Both the position numbers and the translations under genes were made by a program. Source: Planoprotostelium fungivorum (taxonomy: Eukaryota > Evosea > Variosea > Cavosteliida > Cavosteliaceae). Taken from it: 64,000 bases of DNA. Shown one piece after another: positions 10,256 through 24,000 of this stretch. Below the pieces are notes generated by a model. The model did no database searches. It saw only the letters and a program-made list of their open reading frames with translations, and had not been told where the DNA came from. The stretch covers positions 29,709 to 93,708 of the forward strand of contig MDYQ01000098.1 in NCBI GenBank assembly GCA_003024175.1, written 5' to 3'. The number at the start of each line of letters is the position of its first letter. Positions within the stretch are counted from its first letter, which is position 1.

Positions 10256-11680
10256 TCACATCTCTTCCCCATCCTCGATATCACGTTCACACCCCTCTGA
10301 CTTCTCGTAATCTTTCTCGAGAGCAGCCAGATTCTCTCTCGCCTCCAGGAATTCCCCCTGGTCCATTCCCTCCCCCACGTAATGATGCACGAAGGCCACT
10401 CTCGCGTACATTCGATCGAACTTGTCATCGATGCGTGAGAACATGTCGCTGATCGCCGAGTTATTGGACAGCATACAGACGCTTCGGTTCACTCGGCCTA
10501 CATCTCCTCCCTGGAGGACTTTGGGAGGTTGGTAGTTGATTCCACACTTGAAGCCGGTGGGACACCAATCGACAAATTGAATCGTACGGTTTGTCTTGAC
10601 GGCCGATAGAGCGCGGCAGATATCACACGGTACGATGTCTCCCCTAAACATGAGACAGCACGCCACATATCGTCCGCGTCTAATCATCATCACATCAGGC
10701 GTCTGTGTTCGTGAAGAGATCATCACCTGGTGTCACATTTGACCATCATGTTCTCTGGTGTGAAGGCGGATAGAGTCAGCTCTGCGATGGATGCTTGCTC
10801 TTGGTGAGATCTCTCCACCGAAGTCCAAGGAGCGTAGGAGGCGATGAGGTAATGAAGAGAAGGATAAGGGACCATGTTCGTCTGAAGCTCGGATAGACAC
10901 GTGTTGAGGCTGCCACCGAATCGAATGGATGCGGTGAGGGAGGAGACCACTTGAGCCACCAGTCCGTTCAGATTCTTGTACGCGGGACGCTGGACCTTCA
11001 AGTTCTTCCTACAGACACCGTACATCGCCTCGTTATCCAGTGCGATGGTGACATCAAAGTGGTTCATCATGGCTGATGTAGAGAGAACAGAGTTGTATGG
11101 CTCCACGATGGATGTGGAGACCTTGGGGGAGGGATAGATGCTGAAGCTGATCTTCGCCTTCTTTCCGTAATCGACGGATAATCTCTCCGTCAGAAGAGCT
11201 GCGAAGCCAGATCCCGTACCTATCGTTCGTAAATCAAAGATGACAACGTGACGGGTGATCACCTCCGCCCACGCCATGAAATATGGTGAAGCCTTGTAAT
11301 CCGACGCAATCGTCGGCCATCTTTCTAATGCCGTCCAGGCACGTATCGATCATCTCTTTTCCTATGGAATAGTACCCCCTCGCGTAATTATTGGCAGCAT
11401 CCTCTTTTCCGGTGATGAGCTGATCGGGACGGAAGAGTCGCCTCTTAGCCCCCGCTCTGATCTCATCCACTGCCGTGGGTTCTAAATCGAAGAAAATGCA
11501 CCGAGGGGCCACTCGTCCGGTGAGACTCTCAGAGAAGAAGCTGAGATAGCTCCTGTCCTCTGGTTCAGTATGGATTGATCCTTCTGAATCGACGTCGTGT
11601 TCCAGGCAGAAGAGCTCCCAGCAGTTATCTCCAATTTGGGCGCCGGCTTGGCCTAGATGGATCGATATCACTTCGCCCAT
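10256..11680 (-). CDS. Divergent alpha-tubulin
   Basis: Three exons span the full family length (about 440 aa). The N-terminus, [20 protein letters not shown], is alpha-type. The GTP-binding GGGTGSG loop is rebuilt across intron 1 (about 11223-11265). The catalytic Glu region reads [30 protein letters not shown] and [15 protein letters not shown] are conserved. The odd points are these: the H1-S2 loop that carries Lys40 is shortened ([12 protein letters not shown]), many core positions differ, and the C-terminus is DGEEM instead of the usual EEY or EEF, so there is no terminal aromatic residue for tyrosination cycling. It is probably a flagellar, centriolar or otherwise specialised isotype. 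The stop lies 151 nt from the convergent SLBP stop. Confidence 0.92.
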
Positions 11681-11826
11681 GAGGTGTTACAATTAGCGAT
11701 GACACATTGCAAGTTGTTCGTCTTCCGTGAAAAGTGTTAAAGCTCGAATTGTCTATTCTTTGAACGCCGTTCCCAGTGGTGTCACTGTGTCGGAGTTCTG
11801 AGACAGGCGGGCTTCTTATAGCCCGA

Positions 11827-11928
11827 CTTTTTCCTCTACCACTGACCGCTGACTGGCAGAGCCTATGTAACTACACGTGATCACCAACAACTGAGGGGTG
11901 CGGTCAGCGGTCAAAGTCGAGGAAAAAG
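11827..11928. repeat. Imperfect inverted repeat in divergent promoter
   Basis: CTTTTTCCTC (11827-11836) and TGACCGCTGAC (11843-11853) face GTCAGCGGTCA (11903-11913) and GAGGAAAAAG (11919-11928). Both arms are perfect at those positions, with a spacer of about 49 nt. It lies between the alpha-tubulin start (11680) and the giant receptor start (12057). Confidence 0.8.
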
Positions 11929-12056
11929 TAGGAAGGGACAAAGAAAGACGGGTGATCTGATGTGGGATATGTGCCTCATTCGTCAAAAGGACAAAGAAAA
12001 GTGGCATCTTCGGACCTTGCCATATGTTCTGGTGATCACAATAGCAATCCAGTAAC

Positions 12057-15000
12057 ATGAGAAGCCAAAGGCTGTTCGTCTTTCTTCTGTCTATTGTTTT
12101 CGTTTTAGCCTCCGACAGAACAGCCATCTTCACCGACCCCAATGGTGTAACATACGATCTCTTCGCTCTGATTGGCCTCGGGGACAGCATCGGGTGATAC
12201 ATCATCTCTGTCCATCTGTTGAACAGAGCAGGGGCGATTTCTCTGCTATCTCGACCAAATATAACTACACTTGGAGACCATACAGGTGCATTTCGATTTT
12301 ATTCCTGTGCGCTGACAAATTTCGAGTGTCACAAAAACAAAACCACAGCTCGGTTGTTCTGGACTCCAATCTTCTGGTTCAGTCAATGCTCAGTGCATCA
12401 GCTACCCTGATGTCGCCGTGACTTGGTCATATGCTAGTGAGAAAACACATTCGAACATTTCTGTTAACGATGGATGATTAAGGTACTTCTGGATCTGCGG
12501 TATGGAATGGGACCGGTGGTCTATCTGGTCGCATTCAGGTCATCAGAATCACATGTGATTCCACCCTCGGTACCTCCATTTCTTTCAGTTTCGTCAATGA
12601 AAGCCCAATTTTGACCTATAACTTTGCCCTGCAATTGAGTTGCGGGTACTACTTCAACTCTCCTTACGCCGGCACCATCTCCATCTCCTCCAATTCGACC
12701 AGCAGCAATACTCTTGGACTGACCACCTTATGGATCGCCGGGTCTTCTTATGGCTCAAACAGCAGTCAGGTGAGAGTTATGAGCCGATCTGACGAAAGAG
12801 GTGAACGAGCGACAGATGTCTGTGAGAGTGGGCGGCCAGGCGTGCATCATACAGTCGATGGACAACTTCAACATCTACTGCTCTCTCTCGCCTTCCTCTC
12901 TCTCTCTGGGCTCTTACAACGTCTCACTGGTCTACAAGGGCGTCACGGCCAGAAGCACACCCGGATCTTCCATCTATCTCGCTTCTGCCAGTAACGCGAC
13001 AGGTGTGCCCACGTCAGGAGGAGTCTCTTCTGTCACTCTGTACTCTTTCTCTCCTGCCATCCTGACCACGTGCAACAACGCTCCTTCTCTCACAGTGGGC
13101 TCCAAATCGTATTCCTCTTCAGTGAGACATCTCATCTCTTGGTCGTCAGGTCTGAAGGACAACAGTTATCGGGGTCGAAACTGTCTTTCACTATGCCTGC
13201 TGGGTCTGGTGTCTTTCCTGTGACCATCACTTGCGGAAGTGAGTCATTTACACATATTTCACCATTATATGTTCTTCATCTCAGTCATCTTTGTGATGTG
13301 ATCATGAGCGGATGATGATCATCCTGTGATCAGTACGATGATGATCGGAAAGGGATGAATGATTTATACGAGCGACAGGCACGTCTGTATGGGGCTATTT
13401 TGCGTACAATCCATCTGTCGTGTACGGTGTCAGCCAAGTGACAAATTCGACAAATCCTCAGGTCACTATCTGGGGTAACAATTTTGGTTCAACTGCCGGC
13501 GACATCTATCAGATCTGGGTGGGACAGAATCTGTGTACAAAGTGAGTGGCATTCAAATCTCATTCATATTCATCTTATATCACATCTACATTTCTTCAGC
13601 AGAGGATCTCATGAAATACAGTCTGATTATGGTCACGCCACACAAGGTGATCAACTGTACGCTGGTGGGAACTTACAGTCCAACGATGAACGGCAACGTG
13701 ATTTACAATGCTATTGTGGTGGCCAACGGTGAGAGCGCTCAGAAAAGCGAGACTGAGTAGAATAGGGGGGGACAGTGTGATTCCTAATGTCCTGGTTGCC
13801 TCTGCGACCGGAACACCTTACTATCTGGGACAGAATCCAGAATTATGTCGACAGAAATGCATCAGCACTCCCGGCTGCAAGAGTTGGTCGTACGACTCTT
13901 GTGGTGGCTCAAATTATGCCTGCTGGATTCAGAGTGCCCTATCTACCCCTGTGTGGGCCAGTTGTAGATGGGGTGGTCAAGTGATCACCGGTGCTCCCAC
14001 GGGTAATCCATCATCTTTCTTCCTCGTCTCATCCATTCGACAGGGCAGACATCTGTGACGCCAGTGTACATGAATAATCCATTTCCTTCAGTGCAGTTCA
14101 CTGATCGGTTGAACGTGCTGTACAATCTGGACTACTATGGAGACGCACAGAATAGCATAGGGAACGTGGACTTTGTGGCATCTCCTGGGTACACATTCAA
14201 CCCAGGTAATCTAGGTCATGCCTATGTAGGTTATCCATCTTCGATCTGGCAGAATGGAGGATATCCTCTATTGGATCCTTCGACAGTTTCGTTCAGCACA
14301 AACAGCAGTGGAACCACCATCCTCTCAGGCTATTCGAGTTTGCCGGGCAGTTGCATCCGAAAACCCAATATGGCTCTCTTCTGTGATTCCTCGCTTCCCT
14401 CTCCTGTCTTCACCTACCTGGGTGAAAACCCCACTTGCGTGTATGGCTTCACTTTCAGCTTCAACTGCTCTCAAGCATCCACTGCTCCTTACTTCAGATC
14501 CATCTTGGCCTCTTCAGGTACCTCTCATTCGATCATGAGTGCTCAACGTACTGATGTGTATGTACAGTGAACACATTCTCTTCTGGCAACTTGTATCTGT
14601 CTGGACAGTGGGGTGTCAATCCCAACCTCATCTCAGTCATGGTCGCCGGGTGTGTTTCTTTGTACAAGCGATTAAATCTAATCTATGCAGATCACCGTGT
14701 CTATTGTACCCATCCCAGCTGAACAACTCAGTGCTAGTCTGTGCCGCTCCTCCCATGCTGAACGCCACTGCACTCATCACTGTGGCCGTCAACGGTCAGC
14801 TCGCCAGAAACGGTGAGTGAGACATCGATGTGTGTGATATCTGATGATGATGACAGGAATCTATCTCTGGGGTGTTCCCATTCCAGCAGTCTTCAGTGTA
14901 TCATCACCACTCACCTCAGGAGGCACACTGACTATCACTGGATGTGGTTTTGGAAGAGATCCCACGCAGTTGACCGTGACGATCGGTATGTCTCATCTTT

Positions 15001-18000
15001 CCATATTTTGTTACCATCTTTCGTGCATCCCTCCTTCTCTCACAACTGACCTCTCTGTCAGGTGGAAACAATTGTCCCGTGACATCGCTGAGTCTGAACG
15101 GCACCAACATCTACTGTAACGTCACCTTGGGCTCTGGATCGGGCTATTCTGTTAGTGTCAGACTGACCGGCCTGGGCGAGCTGGCTCCTGCAGGTCTGCA
15201 GATGTCCTATGCAGCGCCCATCATCAGTAGCACTACCCTCGTACCCACAGCAGGGTCACCGATGACCATCACTGGCGCCAGCTTCGGTAACAACATCAAC
15301 CAAGTCACAGTGCAAGCCAATGGCGTGAACTGCCCAGTGACCAGTCTGAGTGCCACAACGATCGTCTGCACGGTAGTTCAGGGCGTAGGGTCCGTCCTCT
15401 CACTGATGGTCATCGTCAACGGCATCCACTCGACTTCCACCTTCTCCTATCAGCCACCCACAATATCTGCCGTAACAACTGTGAACACACCGGGTGGGAC
15501 AGTCACTGTCACCGGTACCAACTTGGGCAACCGCAATGCGGATATCGCCGTCACAGTGGCAGGTGTCACAGTGACATCCAACTGGATCAGTGGAACCTCT
15601 TTCACCTTCTCGGCACCCCCAGGAACTGGAAATGGTTTGGTCCTTCTAGCTGTGGGCGGTCAATCTACCTCCTCTACTTACAACTACAACCCGCCTACTA
15701 TCACCACGGTGACGACCTCAGACACCGCAGGCGGTGTAGTCAATATCATCGGCACCAACTTTGGCACCGATCCTTCCTTGATCAAGATCACCATACAGAG
15801 TACCTTGTACAGCCTTATCAGCGTAGTCAACGGCCATACATCCATCTCCTTTACCGTCAATCCCGGAGTAGGAACCAACTTGTCTCTCACGGTCACCGTC
15901 AACAACTTGGCCTCAGCAGCGAATGCCCTCAACTACAATCCACCCACTGTCACCTCTATGTCGAGCGTCTCCACGGACGGAGGAACGGCCATCATTGTGG
16001 GAAAGAACTTTGGGCCTGCAGGGACAGCACTGTCCGCATTGATCAACTCTATCACCTACACTGGGCTCACTGCCATCAACCACACTACCTGCAGCGTATC
16101 CATACGCAGTGGTGTGGGAAGTAACTACCCAGTCTCAGTCACTGTGTCTGGACAGATCAGCCCAACAGTCAACCTCTTTGCATATCGACCCCCCGTGATG
16201 ACGTCATCATCCGTGACGCTACCTACCATGGGTCCATCCACAGTCGTCATCACTGGACAGAACTTTGGCACAGTCAACAGTCTGGTCAACGTCAGTCTCA
16301 ACGGAGTCAGCTGTGGGAGTGTGCTGATCTACAACTCCACCTACTTGACTTGCTCTGTCAGCAACGGCTCTGGTGGAACTAATTTGCCCGCTGACATCAC
16401 GGTCGGCAACCAGATGACGAGCAATCCTTCTTTCTTCAGCTTCCAGCCACCCTTCATCTCTTCTGTCACACAAGTGGGCACGAACGGAGGCACGATCAAC
16501 ATCACTGGCACCAACTTTGGTAACAACATACAACTCGTCACTGTCACTGTCGGAGCCATCACTTGCACTTCTTTGGCCCTAGTGACCAGTCACACTGTCT
16601 TACAGTGCAATCTGCCAGGTAGCACTGGATCTGCAGCCCTGACTGTGACGGTCAACGGACAGTCCAACTCGGTGTATACATACACCTACCTACCGCCCTC
16701 TGTCACTTCCACCTCACAACCGAACACTATCGGAGGCACACTCACTATCACTGGTCTCAATTTTGGTAGCATACTGGCAGACATCTCTGTGACTCTGTGC
16801 ACAAACGTGCAGTTCAACACGGTCAATTCTGTCAACTGTACAGTTTCCTCTGGTTCAGGTGAGGTCGACATCATGAAATATATAGTCTGCGACAACCGGA
16901 TGACGTCAGATGATGTATGATCTGATGGCTGACCAGGTTACAACATTGGCAGAGTGATCACAGTGAAAGGGCAGAGTACATCCTTCACTTTCAGTTACGC
17001 TCCACCCGTCCTCGTATCCGCAACCCGTCCACCTACTCAGGGTGGTAGTGTCACCATCTCTGGCTCACAGTTTACCACCACCTCTACCGTAACCTACAAT
17101 GGTAACAGCTGTCTCAATGTGGTTGTCGGATATCTACTCAACACTATCACTTGCACTGCTTCCCCGGGCACGGGTAGTGTACAGCTGATCGTCACTTCTG
17201 GTAATCAGACTGTATCTGCATTGACTCAATATCTTCTTCCCATTATCACTTCGACCCAATCAATCACGCCCTCAGGAGGTGATCATCCGTTCTCTCAACG
17301 CTGTCTGATGCCACACAGGAACAGTGCAGCTCAACGGACAGAATCTGGGCAGCAGCAGCTCACTGATCAGTATCGTGATAGGGTCTCTCACCTGCAGTAA
17401 CGTACAGATCGTGACAGCCCATCAGATCATCACCTGCGTTCTGCCCGCTGGCGTGGGAGGCAACATCTCGTCTACTATCACGGTCAACACCTTGTCAGAA
17501 AGCTTCCTGTACTCTTTCTCTCCTCCCATCTTTACCAGTGTCACGTCTGGTCCCACCCTGGGAGGTGTTGTGACGATCACGGGTACCAATTTGGGCTCGC
17601 AGCCCTCTCAGATCATCGTCACTGTCAACGGAAATACCTGCAGTGGGGTCAACATCGTCAAGGCAAACACCATCAGCTGTCAGACCGCACCTGGAACCGG
17701 CAGTAACCTTCCCCTCTCTCTTTCTGTGGGTGGGCAGCTCACTACTGGTACATTCTCTTACCTGCCCCCCACTATCTCTTCTGCCTCTGCCTCTGGTCCC
17801 CCAGGTGGTATCTACCTCTCGGGATCAAACTTTGTGAGTGATGATACAATGATCTTATGACTGACAGTACATAGGGTAATAACGTTTCAGTCATCAACGT
17901 CACTGTGACGAACACAGCCGACAACAGTGTCATCCAATGCAGAGGATATGTCATCATCAATCCATCGCTCACTCTCAACTGTACCACTGTCAACGGTGCA

Positions 18001-21000
18001 TCTCCTGCCCCATCATCTACGGTACAGATCGTTGTAGACGGACAAGGCTCATCACCTGTGACATACACGGTCACTGCTCCACGTATTGACAGCATCTCCT
18101 CTGCGCCCACTCATGGAGGTCCCATCACCATCAGGGGTTCAGGCTTCAGCTCTGATGTGGCAGTCACTGTTGGAGGAAGCCCATGCAACGCTACTTCTCA
18201 ATCTCAGACTCTGTTCAACTGTACTGTGGGACCAATGGCCGACAGCCGCAGCTTGACTGTCATCTTGACATCTTCTGGCATCTCTGTATCGGACATCTTC
18301 ACCTATCTACCCCCAAACATCACATCTACCAGCAAGATCTCTACTGTGGGTGACTATATCACTATCAACGGAACCAATTTCCCCGCATCATCCAGCCAGA
18401 TCAGCGTGCTGGTCAACGGAGCTTATTGCTATCCCGTGGACATTCTTCTGCCTTTCTACAGCATCCGATGCAAGGCTGTTGGCGGAACGGGCACAAATCT
18501 ACCAGTCAACGTCTCTGTGGCTGGCAGTGTATACACGAGCTCGGTCATGAGTTATCTTCCCCCTGCCTTCTACAATGCATCATCTGGCCTCACCAGCGGA
18601 GGTCTCATCAACATCTATGGCTCTCAATTTGGCAACGATCCTACGGCCTTGGTCATCACAGCCAACGGAGAGCCCTGTCAGAACCCATCGATTGTCAGTT
18701 CATCAACAACGATATCGTGTACAGCAGTGGCAGGCACGGGTGCTGCAAAGAGCTTGACCATCGTTGTGGGAGGTCAACTTACCACTGGAACCTTCAGCTA
18801 TCTACCCCCCACACCTCAGATCACTTCCACAGTAGCCACCACAGGAGGTGTCGTTACCATCTCTGGTACCAACTTTGGTACCTCTTCGTCTGCCACTTCT
18901 GTGACGATCAACGGACAGACCTGTCTGTCACCTGCAACAACCAGCAACTACACTACAATAACTTGTATGGCACAGCCTGATGTGGGTGCTCTGCTTCGTG
19001 TGTCAATTACCGTGGACGGCCTGTCAGGATCAGCCGACATCTTCAGCTTTCTGCCACCTCTCGTCAACTCTGTCACCTCCTTGCCCACAGCTGGTGGTCT
19101 GGTCGTCATAGACGGTGCCAACTTTGGTACCAAGTCATCAGCTATCACAGTTGCCATCAGTGGTGTGAGCTACCCAGTCAACATGTTGGTCAATCACACG
19201 AGAATATCCTTCGTGGCGCCAAACGGCACACTGAGCGCAAGCATCAACTTGACTGTACAAGGACAGTCTGTCTTTGCTACTCTCTCTTACCTGCCACCCA
19301 ACATCACACTGGTCAGTAGTCCACGTACGGCTGGAACGAGCATCACTGTTACTGGCTCGAACTTTGGCTCTTCTGCTGCTCTCATCTCTGTTATCTTTCC
19401 GTCAGCCTCAGGAGACATCACAGTCAAGGACGTCACCATCCTCACAGCCCACACACTCATCACCTGCGTCGCCCCGTCAGGCACTGGCACACGACCTGTC
19501 CGTGTAGTCGTCAACTCACTGAGCTCACCTACCTACAACTTTCGCTATCAGCCTCCCGTCGTGACAACAACATCGCCTCTTAATTCTACCGGTGGCACTC
19601 TCACCATTACTGGTGACAACTTTGGACAACTCTCTTCTCTCGTGCAAGTCACTGTGGGCGGATCTATCTGCAGTTCTATCATCATCAACACGGCTTACAC
19701 TGTCATCACTTGCACTCTGTTGCCAGATATCATCGGAGCTACCGTACCGATCTCTGTCGTGGTAGATGGTCTGACAGGACAGGGCAACTATCGCTCTCGG
19801 CCGCCTTTCCTCTTCTCTACATCCAGTCCGCCTACCTCTGGAGGTCCCATCCAGCTGACCGGTATCAACTTTGGCGGCCTAGCAAACTTGTCAGTCATCG
19901 TCAACGGTCAGCCTTGTCTCATCAACACGGCCTCTGACTCTGTCATCAACTGCAATGCTACAAGAAGCGGCAACTCTCATCCCACTGGAAGCATCTATTC
20001 GCTCGGACAGACCACAGCCATCGCTTATGTACCTTATCAGGGACCCTCCATCACATCTATCAGCCAAGGTGAGCCCAACGGAGGCACTGTCACTCTCAGT
20101 GGCTCCAACTTTGGCATCTATGCGGGATATATCACTGTCAATATGGACGGCATCCCCTGTACAAATGTCAACATCCTCTTGTCCGACTACAACATCTCTT
20201 GTACTGTCCCTCCTGCCACTGGACCACAGAGATCAGCCGTCATCACAGTCGATGGTATCAGCAGCTCTCCGTTCACCTTCACCTACTTCTCGCCTGTGGT
20301 CAGTCAGGCTTCCTCTGTCAGCACACGAGGTAACATCACCACTCTCTCTGGTCTACACTTTGGCGATGGGAAGAACAACTCTATCTCTGTCAGCATCAAC
20401 GGAAGCAACTGTCCCATCATATCATCTTTGGCTACTGTCATCGAATGCTCAGTGGGAGCCGGTGTGGGAGCCAACTTGACAGGGACCATCACAGTCTACA
20501 ACATCACCTCTCAGTTCCTGGTGTCCTATCTACCGCCCACTGTCGCAACTGCATCAAGCACAAACACGACTGGAGGTGTCATCACCATCAGTGGCGACAA
20601 CTTTGGAGTAGATCCCAGCCTCATCTCTGCCAACGTCAACGGACTCCTTCAATGCTCATCGATCGTCATTCTCACTCCTCACACCACCATCTCCTGTCAG
20701 CTAGACCCTGGCTCAGGCTCAGGTCTTCCTCTGTCTGTCAGTGTGGCCGGTTCAATTGGCACAGGAGCTTACTCTTACCTGCCTCCTGTCATCACATCGA
20801 TCACAAGCCCTCCTACGACGGGTGGCACTGCCACTTTTGTAGGCGTCAACTTTGGAAGCAACGCTGACAAGATACAAGCCTACTTCAACGGTCAGCTCTG
20901 CAGATACGTCACAATCATTACCAGGTCCTACTCTTTCAGCTGTACAGTCACCAACGCTACCGGCTCTGTGCAAGCATATGTCATTGTAGACTCTCTGGCA

Positions 21001-24000
21001 TCATACAACGTCAACACCTCGTACCTTGGTCCCATCATCACCAAGATCACACCAGCACCTCAGTCAGGAGGCTATCTCTACATCACTGGCGCTAACTTTG
21101 GCACTGACATCAATGACATCACCGTCTCTCTGCCATGTAGGAACATAAGCATCTATTCTACCGTCCCAGAGACTCTCTCCTGTTACCTCAACTACGATAC
21201 CATTCAGAACGTCACATTCAATCTGAATGTATCCGGACAGAGCACCAACTTCACAGCCATCATCCGTGAGCTCACGCCTTCTCTATTCAATCAGTACTCG
21301 GGAATCGTTCTACTCATGGCCAACGCATCCTCTACCATAGCTCGGCCGACTCAGAACTTCTGCTTCAACTTCTCTGCCATTCAGTGCAGTCCAGAGGGCA
21401 ACATACGGTCTCTCAATTTGTCCTCTCTATCTCTGTCCACCTCTTTCGACGGACTGTGCAATCTCCTATACCTGGAGGAGTTGTATCTCAGGTCAGTCAA
21501 CGCCAGTGGAACGATGCCTGCTTGTCTGAACAGTCTCGTCTCACTCAGAGTTATCGATTTGGGGTGAGAAGTTGGATATGAAGCGATGGATGCTGATGAT
21601 GAGATAGGATGAATACCATACAAGGACCCATCCCTGACATGTCTGATCTATCGCAGCTGACAACCTTACTTCTGGTGAGACAGAAAGAGAGAGAAAGCTG
21701 ATTATTCAATCAGGATCACAACAGTCTGGAAGGAAGTATACCATCTACACTGAGCAATAACCCGTTGTCTGTATTCGATGTATCGAGTAACAATATCGTT
21801 GGAAATGTTCCATCAGGTACCATCATTATATGATACTATCTGTTCAACAATCATTTGCACTCTATCGCCTCACAGATCACTCATGAATGACAGAGCTGAC
21901 ATCTCTGCCATCACTCTCTCAACTCAATCTCAGTGACAACTACCTCTCGGGGTTCGTCTCTACCATTCCCCCTACCAACAACACAAGCTTCTCCTGTGAC
22001 ATCTCATCCAACTTTTTGGCCTGTCCCATCCCATCTTGGGTGTCCACAATATGCAGCGGTATCTGTGGCCAGGCCACAGTGAGACCATCCATGAACGTGA
22101 CCAGAGAGACTCTCCGTGCCGTCTACTCTCAGACATCCTCGGCTCTCTTCTACTTTTCATCCGGCACATACAATGATGTCACTATACTCTACTCCTCTGC
22201 CAGCCAGAACGTCACTTTCATCAGTGTGGGCAATGTGGTGATCAGTGGTACCTCTCACTTCACTTTCTCTGACGCCGTCTCTGTCTCAATCGACGGCTTC
22301 ACATTTTACAACGGATCCACTGTCACACTCTCTCAATGCCCATCAGTGTCCATTTCCAATTCTAAATTCTCTGGCGCCAGGTGAGCCATCTTATGTCGAT
22401 GGAAAGACTGATGATGATGACAGCGACAATGCACTGTCCATCATCAGCGCATCTCAGTCCATATCTCTGACCAACTGCTCTTTCTCTACCAACTTGGCCA
22501 CTCCCGTCATTGTCGCATCAGCTGCATCATCCAATCTGTTCGTCTCTGGCTGCAGCTTCGTCAACAACGCAGGACAGGCGATGAGTGTGTCTGGGTCTAT
22601 ACAGCAGATGACAGTGAAGTCATGCAATATCGAAGGAAACATACACCCTCTGATGGGTACTATTGGTATCACAGCCACAGTCCGACAGATCTACATCAGT
22701 CACGTCACTTGGTACAACAACTCGGCCAGCTCAGGTGCAGCTCTGTACACATCATCTGCCGTGGGATCATTCTGGGCTTCCCATGTAGACGCACAGATCA
22801 ACACGGCCTACCTAGAGGGTGGCGCTTTCGTCTTTGCTTCTTCCGTCCAGCAGTTTTGGCTGCAGAACTCCCACTTCCAGAACAACTCGGCTCAGACAGG
22901 TGGCGCCATCTCTTTCAAGTCAACGTCCAGTAACGTGACCATGCACAACTCAAGCTTCCTCTACCACACTGCCTCTCAAGGATCCGCTGTCAACTTTGAT
23001 ATCGTTGGTATCATCCATCAGATCACCTTCATATCGGTCAACGTATCTCAGAGCAACGGACAGAGAGGTGCTGTGCATCTGCCCGGCGTGGGAAACTCTA
23101 CCTTCATCAACTGTGCCTTCGACGAGAACGTGGGCGGCTCTCTGTACGGCTCTCTGTATGCTGGGTCTGTCAGCTGTGTGGGCACAAGCTTCTCCAACAA
23201 CACGGCCAGCGAAGGGTCAGGCATCGCTCTGTACGGTACAGCCACCTCAGTCAGCGTGACCGACTCCAGCTTCTATGGCAACGAAGCTCTGTCACAAGGT
23301 GCTGACATCACCATCGAGATGACATTGGCCTCTCTGTACATCCAGAACTCTACCTTCATCTACTCTACTGCTCGCTTCCAAGGTGCAGCTGTTAACATCG
23401 GAGCCACAGCCAAGATACAGAACGTCAGTCTGATGGGAGTGACCGTACAGTCATGCGATGCCCTCTTTGGCTCTGGCCTTGCTGTGGCTGGCACATGTCC
23501 CTCAGTCATGGTCAGAGACTCCATCTTCATCGAGAACAGTGCCACCTTCGAAGGTGCTGCCATCTTTGTGGGTGATCGATCTGCACAGAGTGTGTCCATC
23601 GTCAACTCGAAGTTCGAAGGCAACTTTGCATCATCAGGAGGTGCTGTCAAGTACACAGGGGGAGGGTCAAACACAGTCTTGGTCATCGATGGCTCATCAT
23701 TCACATACAATGAGGCCACATCATCGACAGGAGGTGCTGTCATCGTACAAAAATCGGTAGGCAGTTTGAATGTGACCAACTCATACTTTGGCAACAATCA
23801 AGCTCAGAGTGGAGGTGACCACACTTTCTATACCCGAACGATCGCTGATGATTGGAACAGGAGCTATCTACCTGACTCAGTCCATTCCTGTACAAGTCAT
23901 CTTACATAACAACACATTCGACAGTAATGTCGCTCGGTCTACTGGAGGAGCGCTGTGTATGATGCAGTCACTCAACACATCCATCCTGCACTCTTCGTTC

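Noticed and set aside
15684-20973. Long minus-strand ORFs in the IPT region
   Set aside because: They mirror the repeated plus-strand codons and share no domain; shadows of the receptor gene.
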